A program made the translations under genes and the position numbers. Positions 25,586 through 33,109 of a stretch of DNA of 64,000 nucleotides are shown here, in pieces. Where the stretch lies: assembly GCF_014764305.1 (NCBI RefSeq), contig NZ_CP061703.1, forward strand, positions 1,253,501 through 1,317,500, written 5' to 3'. Numbering within the stretch: the stretch's first letter is position 1; the number at the start of each line of letters is the position of its first letter. A model generated the notes under the pieces. It saw only the letters and a list, made by a program, of their open reading frames with translations. It was not told the DNA's origin and ran no database searches. This stretch comes from Mesoflavibacter profundi (GTDB taxonomy: Bacteria > Bacteroidota > Bacteroidia > Flavobacteriales > Flavobacteriaceae).

Positions 25586-26947
25586 TTAATTGTTCATCAT
25601 TATCCTAAATAGGACATATAAAATCCAAAAAATTACTTTGATCATTAAAGCTGAGTCAAATTCTTGTCTGTTATTTATCTGTCTTCTTTCAACCATTCTT
25701 TGATAAGCTAAAGGTTGCACTTGCTGAAACTCCTGTACAGTTTTTTGTCTTACTTGAGAGTTGTTTACCCAGTAATTTATAAGCGCTAAGGATTTTTTGT
25801 CAGGTTCTTGATTACAAACAGCTTTTGCTTGAATAATTTCAAAATTTTGTAACCCGACTTCTAATGTTACTAAACGTTTTATTGGCTCTCCTTCTACCTC
25901 TTTTCTCAAAGAAAATATAGCACAACTTTGTTCTAAACAGTCTTCATCATATTCTGCAACACAGTGCTTCATTGCGTTACCTTCATCAAAAAGTGCAGCT
26001 GAAGTTAAAAGCTCTTCGGTTTTATAAACCACTTTTTTATTGTCAACTATTTCTTCAAAATATAAAGGTTTGATACCTGATGATTCCCAAGAATAGTTTT
26101 CTCCATTTTGTTTTAAATAAACATTTTGGTGCCATTCTTCAGATTGACTTAATAGGCTTTTGTAAGTTCTGTTTTTCATAGAAAAAGATGAATTTTCTTG
26201 ATGTTTGAATGTTAAATAGTCTACAACACTATTTAACTCATTCACCTCTAAATTCTCTTCTTTAGAAAAAAATTGAACAACTGTTGCCCAAAAAGCTTGA
26301 TTTTCATCTCTTATAATAGACAACCTAGAATGAGCTATCAATTTTGCAACTTTAGTAGAAGCTCCATAGCCTAACGCTTGTGCGTATATTAAAGCTTCAT
26401 ATACTGTCAAAAAAGATGGAGCGTTTCTAAACTCATGAGCCATTTTACTTGTAAGCTTAACAGGCATATTAGATAAGCTTTTAACACTTTTTCCTTTTCC
26501 TAGTTGTACGTACCAATACATTTGTTTTTTTTCACTTGTATAAAATACTTGTTCTAAAAATTTTGGCACGTCATATCTTGCAAAACTGTGTCTTATTAAA
26601 GAGCTTAATTGATCATTGTTGTTACCAGATATTTTTTTCCATTCTTCTACAGGTCTTACAGTTACATTTCCGAAAGAACTTATATTATGTAAAACATTGA
26701 CACTATCATAGCATCTTAGTAATGCAAAACATTTTTGATTATAAACATGAACTAATAATCGCTTAAATGTTTCTCTCTTCCACAAGTATTTTTTGTTGCT
26801 TGTTTTAGAAAAAAATTCTTTAAGCATAGATTCGATAGATCCATTATATCTAGTTGGTGTGTTTTGCTCTAAGTATATTTTTTCAACTAATGTTATGTAA
26901 GCACTTTGCTTTAAGTCTTTGTTCTGTGTGTTCCAATTTGTTTTCAT
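25586..26947 (-). CDS. PcfJ-domain protein with C-terminal membrane tail
   Basis: The 453-residue protein has a PcfJ-like domain in its C-terminal half (about 310-400). The recognisable core is NAMKHCVAEYDEDCL followed by CAIFSLRKE and KRLVTLEVG, then the QAKAVCNQEP segment. The N-terminal 300 residues are helix-rich and unlike anything I can name. The last 20 residues (MIKVIFWILYVLFRIM) form one hydrophobic helix, so the protein may be tail-anchored. PcfJ is named after a conjugative plasmid gene, but no conjugation genes are here. It heads the operon with rtcB and the TPR gene. Confidence 0.8.
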   Translation of the reverse strand: MKTNWNTQNKDLKQSAYITLVEKIYLEQNTPTRYNGSIESMLKEFFSKTSNKKYLWKRETFKRLLVHVYNQKCFALLRCYDSVNVLHNISSFGNVTVRPVEEWKKISGNNNDQLSSLIRHSFARYDVPKFLEQVFYTSEKKQMYWYVQLGKGKSVKSLSNMPVKLTSKMAHEFRNAPSFLTVYEALIYAQALGYGASTKVAKLIAHSRLSIIRDENQAFWATVVQFFSKEENLEVNELNSVVDYLTFKHQENSSFSMKNRTYKSLLSQSEEWHQNVYLKQNGENYSWESSGIKPLYFEEIVDNKKVVYKTEELLTSAALFDEGNAMKHCVAEYDEDCLEQSCAIFSLRKEVEGEPIKRLVTLEVGLQNFEIIQAKAVCNQEPDKKSLALINYWVNNSQVRQKTVQEFQQVQPLAYQRMVERRQINNRQEFDSALMIKVIFWILYVLFRIMMNN

Positions 26948-26956
26948 TTTAAAGTT

Positions 26957-26983
26957 CTTTACAAGATTATTACCTATGTAAAG
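26957..26983 (-). promoter_or_regulatory. Inverted repeat CTTTACA-N13-TGTAAAG before the pcfJ-like gene
   Basis: A perfect 7-bp inverted repeat lies 10 bp upstream of the ATG. On the minus strand it overlaps TAATCTTG, a near match to the -7 box. It may be an operator for the pcfJ-rtcB operon or a 5'-leader hairpin. Confidence 0.4.
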
Positions 26984-27164
26984 CCACTTAAATTTTCAAT
27001 ACATGTTTTTAAATTGTATGTAATCATGTCTTAATTTGGCTGTTACTATTTAATTTGAAAGCGATTTTTAAAAATTAAAAATCTGTTCAACTCAACATTG
27101 TTTTAAAAAGTGTTGATTGAATTTATTTCGGAATACGTATCCTGATATTTTTTAAAATAAGGCA
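26984..27164. other. Intergenic region without recognisable gene
   Basis: I see no coding pattern here. It contains small imperfect hairpins (TCAACA/TGTTGA at about 27092-27117) and a near-palindrome around 27130-27142 (GGAATACGTATCC). It lies between the micro-transcript terminator and the operon promoter. Confidence 0.5.
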
Positions 27165-27197
27165 TAAAAAAATCCGAAACTTTTAGGCTTCGGACTT
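27165..27197 (-). terminator. Terminator of short transcript 1
   Basis: On the minus strand AAGTCCGAA/TTCGGATTT form a 9-bp stem with one G-U pair, followed by a U-run of seven. The plus-strand side lacks a comparable T run. Confidence 0.85.
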
Positions 27198-27220
27198 CTT
27201 TATATGATAAAAATAGATGT

Positions 27221-27307
27221 CTATTTATCCGGAAAGATGTCACGAAGCGTGTATACTACAAAACCTAGTTCTGTCGCTATACATTGATTTGTTTTAATGT
27301 GAAACAT
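27221..27307 (-). CDS. Candidate 28-residue micro-protein
   Basis: The frame starts with ATG, begins MFHIKTNQCIATEL and ends in YTLRDIFPDK before TAG. It is the only sizeable frame inside short transcript 1 and starts about 37 nt after the predicted transcript start. Its composition (mixed hydrophobic and charged, no low complexity) looks more protein-like than random AT-rich sequence would give, but a frame of this length can arise by chance. Family unknown. Confidence 0.4.
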   Translation of the reverse strand: MFHIKTNQCIATELGFVVYTLRDIFPDK

Positions 27308-27348
27308 TTTACTTCGTTTTAAAATTGTTTTGTTGCAATAATGCGGTG

Positions 27349-27356
27349 CAAATATA
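27349..27356 (-). promoter_or_regulatory. -7 box TATATTTG of short transcript 1
   Basis: An exact TAnnTTTG match on the minus strand, with a TTG about 21 bp upstream (27378-27380 read on minus). Confidence 0.55.
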
Positions 27357-27531
27357 AAATTGAATTTTAGTAAAATCCAAATAAATTATGAAATTAATTT
27401 GCTAAAAATCAAACAGTTATATTAATTTTAGATAATAGAAATCCTATCCGAATTACTTCAGAAATCTAAGTGCTTGATGGTCTGTTATGTAGTTAATTAG
27501 CACATTGTTAATTGACATTGAAAAAATTTAT

Positions 27532-27568
27532 AAAAAAAAGCGTCCAAAAAATTAATTTGGACGCTTTT
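27532..27568 (-). terminator. Terminator of short transcript 2
   Basis: AAAAGCGTCCAAA (27536-27548) pairs perfectly with TTTGGACGCTTTT (27556-27568). On minus the stem is followed by eight T. Confidence 0.9.
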
Positions 27569-27675
27569 ATTAAACTTTATATTGTTTATCTAAATCTATT
27601 AATACTAAAAAAGGCACAATTTTGCGTCCGGATTATGTGATTTTAATAGATTCATAAAGGTGTTTTTTAATTTTT
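27532..27675 (-). ncRNA. Putative short transcript 2 upstream of the rtcB operon
   Basis: A second minus-strand unit of about 140 nt. A near-consensus -7 box (AATATTTG, with a further T before it) is read on minus near 27682-27690, and a very strong terminator lies at 27532-27568. It holds a 16-codon frame at 27605-27655 (begins MNLLKSHNPDAK). It has no evident sequence similarity to short transcript 1, apart from the promoter surroundings (ATTTGCAC in both). The stretch 27381-27531 between the two units shows nothing recognisable. Confidence 0.42.
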
Positions 27676-27768
27676 ACAGTGCAAATATTAAACTTTTATT
27701 TGAAAAATGCTTTTTAGATTAACAAAAAAATGAAAAAAGTATAGCTTATAAAACTTATAATGAAATAA

Positions 27769-28680
27769 TTATTCTGAAATAGATAAATAAACCTCTTGAC
27801 CTTTTTCTATTGAAGTGTGATGCTCAAAAAATACTTTTTCACCATTTAAATCAGCTTCAATTAAATAATGATAGGCTTTAAAATAACTGGTGATTACAGT
27901 TGCTTTTAGGTTAGATTTTTCAACAACTTCCAACCGATTTGCGTAAACAATTTTGTCATCAATCATATTAAATTCGCCAAAAAACGAAGCAATTAAAGGT
28001 GTTTTGGGATTGTTGTACAACGCTTCTGGTTTGCCTTGTTCTAAAATTTGTTGGTTTTCTAGTACAATCATTGTGTCGGCAAACCCTAAAACATCTTCTT
28101 TATCGTGTGTAGCTACAATGCACGTAATGTTTTTGTCTTTTAAGTACTTAAACACATTGCGTCTTAAGCTTTGTTTTTTAAAATTATCAATATGGCTAAA
28201 AGGTTCATCCAATAAGATAATTTCAGGTTGTTTGGCTAAAGCTCTAGCTAGTGCTACACGTTGTTTTTGTCCGCCAGATAGTGTTTTTACTTTTACATTG
28301 GCAAATGCTTCAAGTTCTACAACGTTCAAAAGCTCGTTGGTACGTTCTTCGCGTTCTTCTGGATAAAATCTTGACAGATGTTTAGCAATATTTTCGGCAA
28401 CGGTTATGTATGGCATCAAATCGAATTCTTGGTGTACATATTTCATAAATTCGTAACCAATAACCAAGTTGTATTTTGGACCAAGAATTTCGGTGTCTTT
28501 CCAAAAGATTTGTCCTTGGTTTAAATCAAATTCGCCATAAATAAGATTTAATAACGTACTTTTTCCTGAGCCACTTTCACCAATAATAGCGAGATTTTCG
28601 CCAGCATTAACTTTAAAAGAAATGTCTTTTAAAATAGGTGTTTTTTTATAGGAAAATGTTAGATGTTGTACGTTTAGCAT
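27769..28680 (-). CDS. ABC transporter ATP-binding protein (PotA/CysA-like), no permease nearby
   Basis: The 303-residue protein has Walker A GESGSGKST (about 36-44), a Q-loop in KYVHQEFDLMPYITVAENI, the signature LSGGQKQRVALARAL (about 133), Walker B IILLDEPFSHID (about 154) and the switch His in CIVATHDKEDVLGFAD. After residue 225 a TOBE-like segment follows (NMIDDKIVYANRL), as in importers for spermidine, sulphate or iron. No permease or binding-protein gene adjoins it. The partner is elsewhere or the protein serves another role. The upstream gap to the S9 peptidase holds a hairpin. Confidence 0.9.
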   Translation of the reverse strand: MLNVQHLTFSYKKTPILKDISFKVNAGENLAIIGESGSGKSTLLNLIYGEFDLNQGQIFWKDTEILGPKYNLVIGYEFMKYVHQEFDLMPYITVAENIAKHLSRFYPEEREERTNELLNVVELEAFANVKVKTLSGGQKQRVALARALAKQPEIILLDEPFSHIDNFKKQSLRRNVFKYLKDKNITCIVATHDKEDVLGFADTMIVLENQQILEQGKPEALYNNPKTPLIASFFGEFNMIDDKIVYANRLEVVEKSNLKATVITSYFKAYHYLIEADLNGEKVFFEHHTSIEKGQEVYLSISE

Positions 28681-28696
28681 AGTTGCAAAAATAACA

Positions 28697-28729
28697 AGAC
28701 CTCACAGGTTTTTAACACTTGTGAGGTCT
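28697..28729. repeat. Palindromic hairpin AGACCTCACAGG/CTTGTGAGGTCT
   Basis: An 11-12 bp inverted repeat with a short A/T loop lies between the S9 peptidase and ABC ATPase genes. I recall hairpins of the type GACCTCACAGG-loop-CCTGTGAGGTC recurring between genes in Flavobacteriaceae. Only this copy is seen in the window. There is no clean U-run, so a dispersed repeat or mRNA 3'-end element is as likely as a terminator. Confidence 0.65.
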
Positions 28730-28748
28730 AAATTTATATTAAGATGTT

Positions 28749-30911
28749 TTAATTTTTGAAACTTTCAATTTTTTCAGGTAGTACATTAAAGCCCATATTA
28801 AATAATGTAAATCCATAAATATCTGCATATTGCTCTATGGTTTTGCTAACTGGTGTACCAGCACCGTGACCAGCATCGGTTTCTATTCTAATTAATACAG
28901 GATTGTCTCCAGATTGTTTTTCTTGTAATTCTGCTGCAAATTTAAAACTATGCGCAGGTACAACTCTATCATCATGATCACCTGTAGTTACCATAGTTGC
29001 AGGATATTGTACACCTTCTTTTACATTGTGTACTGGCGAATATCCTTTTAAATACTCAAACATATCTTTACTGTCTTCTGCTGTACCATAATCGTATGCC
29101 CAACCTGCTCCAGCTGTAAATGTATGGTAACGTAACATATCTAAAACACCAACAGCAGGTAATGCTACTTTCATTAAATCTGGACGTTGTGTCATAGTTG
29201 CTCCAACTAATAAACCGCCATTTGATCCACCTCTAATAGCTAAGTAATCTGAAGAGGTATATTTGTTAGTAATTAAATATTCTGCAGCAGCAATAAAATC
29301 GTCAAAAACGTTTTGCTTTTTTTGTTGTGTTCCTGCATCGTGCCAAGCCTTACCGTATTCTCCGCCACCACGTAAATTAGGAACAGCATAAATACCACCT
29401 TGTTCCATCCATACCGCATTAGCAATACTAAAACTAGGTGTTAGGCTTACATTAAATCCACCATAACCATATAAAATTGTTGGGTTTTTACCATTAAGCT
29501 CTAATCCTTTTTTATGTGTAATTATCATAGGAACTTTAGTACCATCTTTAGATGTGTAAAACACCTGTTTACTTTCATAATTTTCAGGATTAAAATCTAT
29601 TTCTGGTTTACGGTATAACTCAGATGTTCCGTTTTCGATATCATATTTATATATGCTACCTGGCGTTACGTAATTGGTAAATGAGTAGTAAAGTTCTTTT
29701 TCTTCTTTTTTAGCACCAAATCCGCCAGCACTACCAACACCTGGTAATTCTACTTCACGTACTAATTTTCCTGAATACTCATATTGTAATACTTTTGATA
29801 CAGCATCTACCATATATTCTGCAAAAAAGTAACCACCAGCTTTTGATGCACTAAGTACATTTTTGGTTTCCGGAATAACGTCTTTCCAGTGTTCTGGAGT
29901 TGGGTTTGACGCATTAACGGTTACTAACCTTTGGTTAGGCGCTTCAAGATTTGTAACTAAAAATAGTTGATCGTCTTCATTTTCTATAATATACGTATCA
30001 CTATCTGTATGGTCTAAAATAGTTACAAAATCGCTATTTGGTTTTGTTAAATCTTTAATTAGAAGCTTGTTCCCTGAAGTCGAAACTCTAGGTGAAATGA
30101 TTAAGAATCTATCATCTCTTGTCACATTTCCATAAATATAACGGTGTTTTTCGGCTTCTGTGCCACCATAAATTAATTGGTCTTCACTTTGAGATGTTCC
30201 TAATTTGTGATAGTAAACCTTGTGCTGATCTGTTTTTGCAGATAATTCACTTCCTTTAGGTTTGTCATAGCTTGAATAATAAAATCCTTCGTTTTTATAC
30301 CAAGACATGCCACTAAATTTTATATCTACTAAAGTGTCTTCAATGATTTCTTTAGTTTCTACATCCATTACTAAAATTTTACGCCAATCGCTACCACCTT
30401 CTGAAATTGCATAAGCTAAAATTTTACCATTTTTAGAGAAACTTGTTCCGCCAAGTGAGATGGTTCCATCTTCTTTAAATGTATTTGGATCTAAGAAAAC
30501 TTCAGCTGTTTTTGGATCATCTCCTGTTTTGTAACGGTAGATGACGTATTGGTTTTGTAATCCATCATTTTTATAAAAATACGTGTAATCACCTTCTATA
30601 AATGGTGCGCCAATTTTTTCGTAATTCCATAATTTAGATAAGCGATCTTTTAGTTGTTCGCGATAAGGAATATTAGCCAAATAACCTTGTGTGACTTTAT
30701 TTTCGGCTTTAACCCAAGCTTCAGTTTCGGCGCTTCTATCGTCTTCAAGCCATCTGTATGGATCTTTGACTTCTGTACCAAAATAGGTGTTTACAGTATC
30801 TACTTTTTTTGTTTCAGGATAGGTGACTTTTATTGTTTCTTTCTGCTTCATTTCTTCTTTACAAGACATAATTGTTATTAACGATAAAAGACCAATAGCA
30901 AGCTTTTTCAT
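28749..30911 (-). CDS. Prolyl oligopeptidase, S9A family, lipoprotein
   Basis: The 720-residue serine peptidase cuts short peptides after proline. It has a lipoprotein signal (LSLITIMSC, Cys17), an N-terminal seven-bladed propeller (about 75-430) starting after [18 protein letters not shown], and an alpha/beta-hydrolase domain. The catalytic Ser is in [12 protein letters not shown] (about 560), the Asp in [14 protein letters not shown] (about 643) and the His in DAGHGAGTP (about 680). The lipid anchor suggests a periplasmic or surface location. The gene is monocistronic. Confidence 0.95.
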   Translation of the reverse strand: MKKLAIGLLSLITIMSCKEEMKQKETIKVTYPETKKVDTVNTYFGTEVKDPYRWLEDDRSAETEAWVKAENKVTQGYLANIPYREQLKDRLSKLWNYEKIGAPFIEGDYTYFYKNDGLQNQYVIYRYKTGDDPKTAEVFLDPNTFKEDGTISLGGTSFSKNGKILAYAISEGGSDWRKILVMDVETKEIIEDTLVDIKFSGMSWYKNEGFYYSSYDKPKGSELSAKTDQHKVYYHKLGTSQSEDQLIYGGTEAEKHRYIYGNVTRDDRFLIISPRVSTSGNKLLIKDLTKPNSDFVTILDHTDSDTYIIENEDDQLFLVTNLEAPNQRLVTVNASNPTPEHWKDVIPETKNVLSASKAGGYFFAEYMVDAVSKVLQYEYSGKLVREVELPGVGSAGGFGAKKEEKELYYSFTNYVTPGSIYKYDIENGTSELYRKPEIDFNPENYESKQVFYTSKDGTKVPMIITHKKGLELNGKNPTILYGYGGFNVSLTPSFSIANAVWMEQGGIYAVPNLRGGGEYGKAWHDAGTQQKKQNVFDDFIAAAEYLITNKYTSSDYLAIRGGSNGGLLVGATMTQRPDLMKVALPAVGVLDMLRYHTFTAGAGWAYDYGTAEDSKDMFEYLKGYSPVHNVKEGVQYPATMVTTGDHDDRVVPAHSFKFAAELQEKQSGDNPVLIRIETDAGHGAGTPVSKTIEQYADIYGFTLFNMGFNVLPEKIESFKN

Positions 30912-30944
30912 TTTAAGTTGATTTAATTAATAGGTTAAAATTAA

Positions 30945-30983
30945 TGAAAAAAGCGCTTGTATATCTAATACAAACGCTTTTTA
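30945..30983 (-). terminator. Terminator of the cytochrome/UnbV operon
   Basis: On minus AAAAAGCGTTTGTAT pairs with ATACAAGCGCTTTTTT around a 5-nt loop, ending in a U-run. It follows the stop of the 31.0-kb gene by about 20 nt. Confidence 0.88.
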
Positions 30984-31003
30984 AGACTTTTTTAAGTTGA
31001 ATT

Positions 31004-33097
31004 TTATTTTTTGATGAATTTTTGAGCTTTTACACTACCGTTAACATCTATTTTTAAAATGTAATTTCCGCTTTGTAATCTTGATACATCCACTTTGTTA
31101 TTATAAATTTTTCCTTTAAAGGCTTGTCTTCCTGTTATATCAAAAACTGAAAATTCTGCTTTATTAAGGTTATAATTTTCAGTGTTTAAATTTAAATAAT
31201 GAGTCGTTGGATTAGGATATAAAATTAAGTCTGAAATTAAGAACTCTTCTATGCTTAATTGGTTTGCGCCTTCTACATAATTATGTGATTGATTAATTGT
31301 AGGATTAAAAATAGTATCTACTATACCTGAAGGCCATTCAATTGTAATACTTGTTATTGAAGTGTCTGTACCTAAACCAAAATGTGTGTTTAAGGTGTTC
31401 ATGTATCTAAATCCGTCACCACTTCTTACATCTCTTATTTGGAATCCAGATGGTGTTTCTATAGTTATTCTTGCACCAATTCCGTTTATGTTACTTGCTG
31501 TTCCAACTGTGTTAATAGTAATCCAGTTATTGGTTGTTGTATCGTTCATAAAAATAGTGCCACCACTACTAAATCCATCAATAAAACCATCGTTATTTAA
31601 GTCTCCAAAAGAGCCAACAGGCAATACGTTTTCATACAAGGTAAAAGTCATATCACCGTTACCAATTAGCAAGTTTCCGTTGGAAGCAATGTCTAAGTTT
31701 CCGTCGTTGTCAAAATCATAAGTCACATTTTCTATCCCTGTAGACGTTAATAATAAAACTCCTGAAGAAGAAGATACATCTGTAAAAGTCACGTTTCCGC
31801 TTCCGTCAATATCATTTCGCATTAATTTATGTGCGCCAGAACTAGCGCCAACAAATACATCCATATCACCATCGTTATCAAAATCTCCCCAAGCAGAAGA
31901 CCATGTTTGCATTGGATCTGACAGTCCAATAGAATTTGAAACTTCTGTATAACTTACAACTAAATTGTTTCCTGCATCTAAATAAGAATCGTTTCTATGC
32001 ATTTGGTTGCGTCTTCTTGCTTCTTCACCACCACATTTTGCGATAAACATATCGGAATCTCCATCATTATCGTAATCTACCCAAATAGATCCGTAATGTC
32101 CACCAGAAGAATAGTCTCCTAAATTAAAAGGTGCTCCAGTAGTTGCGGTTTGATAGTAGGTTAGATTACCGTTACCATCGTTTATGTAATATACTGTTGG
32201 TTGTACATCGTGACATACAAATGCGTCTAAATGACCATCCATATTTATATCTACAAAATTAGAGCGTTGAGAAAACACATATTCTGGTCCAGAAATTTCA
32301 GTAAAAGCAGTTCCTGTACTATTAGACCTCATAAATGTTACACCAGATCCGCCACCATATACTAAATCTGTATAACCATCTGCATTGTAATCTGCCGCAG
32401 CAAGACTCCAGCTAGGCGTAAAGTCTGCAGAAGTAGTTGCAATATTAATATTATCAAATCCACCAGTTGTTAATTGATGACGAATGTTAATGTTTGTTGC
32501 ATTTACAGCAACAATATCGTCTAAAAAATCACCATTCATATCTACTACAGCTCTATTAGAACCTGTTGTAGAAAGTGCTTGCTGTGTAAAGGTTACTGGC
32601 GCTGGTGGCGGAGGAACAACAACATTTCCTTCTATTAATTCCCAATCAAAACCACTATCATTCCATCTATCATCAAATGCTATGTAGTAAGTTGTACCTG
32701 TTGTTGCATTAAAAGTTGCAACAGATAAAAATCCATCGCCAGAATCATCATCACCACCTTCGCAAACTAAGCTACCGCAAGTTCCAGAATATATATGTAC
32801 TCTAGTATCTAAACCAGAGTTTTGAGGCAAGTCTGTAGTTATAGTAACTGTGTAATTATCGTTTGGTATGTATTTGTACCATTCGCCATTTGTTGCACCA
32901 CTTCCGTTTTGCGCACAAATAGGAGAAGGTATTTCAGATCCATCTATACCAATACCATTTACTTCTGAAATTGTAAATGTACTAGATGTTGTTATTGGTG
33001 TATCTGAATCTGCTTCTGCACAAGAATTGGAATTAGACTGACCTAAACTAAGTACACTTATAAATAAGCATACTAAAAGGAGTAATTTTGTTTTCAT
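31004..33097 (-). CDS. Secreted FG-GAP/VCBS and ASPIC/UnbV protein with T9SS type A tail
   Basis: The 697-residue protein has a Sec signal (cleavage after SLGQ, about 20). A jelly-roll-like N-terminal domain follows (about 25-160, with NDNYTVTITTDLP). Next comes a beta-propeller of FG-GAP/VCBS repeats (about 175-500) with Ca-binding units such as DMNGDFLDDIV, DYNADGYTDLVYGG, DYDNDGDSDMFIA and DFDNDGDMDVFVG. An ASPIC/UnbV domain reads NGIGARITIETPSG through SITIEWPSGIVDT (about 530-600). The T9SS sorting tail starts near LILYPNPTTHYLNLN. It is thus CRTAC1-like and exported to the surface. It lies 12 bp downstream of a diheme cytochrome gene, which implies joint expression. Confidence 0.9.
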   Translation of the reverse strand: MKTKLLLLVCLFISVLSLGQSNSNSCAEADSDTPITTSSTFTISEVNGIGIDGSEIPSPICAQNGSGATNGEWYKYIPNDNYTVTITTDLPQNSGLDTRVHIYSGTCGSLVCEGGDDDSGDGFLSVATFNATTGTTYYIAFDDRWNDSGFDWELIEGNVVVPPPPAPVTFTQQALSTTGSNRAVVDMNGDFLDDIVAVNATNINIRHQLTTGGFDNINIATTSADFTPSWSLAAADYNADGYTDLVYGGGSGVTFMRSNSTGTAFTEISGPEYVFSQRSNFVDINMDGHLDAFVCHDVQPTVYYINDGNGNLTYYQTATTGAPFNLGDYSSGGHYGSIWVDYDNDGDSDMFIAKCGGEEARRRNQMHRNDSYLDAGNNLVVSYTEVSNSIGLSDPMQTWSSAWGDFDNDGDMDVFVGASSGAHKLMRNDIDGSGNVTFTDVSSSSGVLLLTSTGIENVTYDFDNDGNLDIASNGNLLIGNGDMTFTLYENVLPVGSFGDLNNDGFIDGFSSGGTIFMNDTTTNNWITINTVGTASNINGIGARITIETPSGFQIRDVRSGDGFRYMNTLNTHFGLGTDTSITSITIEWPSGIVDTIFNPTINQSHNYVEGANQLSIEEFLISDLILYPNPTTHYLNLNTENYNLNKAEFSVFDITGRQAFKGKIYNNKVDVSRLQSGNYILKIDVNGSVKAQKFIKK

Positions 33098-33109
33098 ATG
33101 ATTGATTGT

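Larger units (their letters stand above)
27165..27344 (-). ncRNA. Putative short transcript 1 upstream of the rtcB operon
   Basis: A minus-strand unit is bounded by its own signals: -7 box TATATTTG (27349-27356 read on minus), expected start near 27344, and a terminator at 27165-27197. Its length is about 180 nt. It contains a 28-codon open frame (27221-27307). Whether it acts as RNA, as mRNA for a micro-protein, or both cannot be told. It does not resemble tmRNA, 6S, SRP or RNase P RNA by eye. Confidence 0.5.

Noticed and set aside
25586-26947. Remnant of a conjugative element, because of the PcfJ domain
   Set aside because: No relaxase, coupling protein, integrase or attachment repeat is near, and base composition matches the surroundings.
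27165-27344. Short transcript 1 as 6S, tmRNA, SRP or RNase P RNA
   Set aside because: No complementary ends as in 6S, no tRNA-like part or tag frame, and none of the conserved SRP or RNase P segments.
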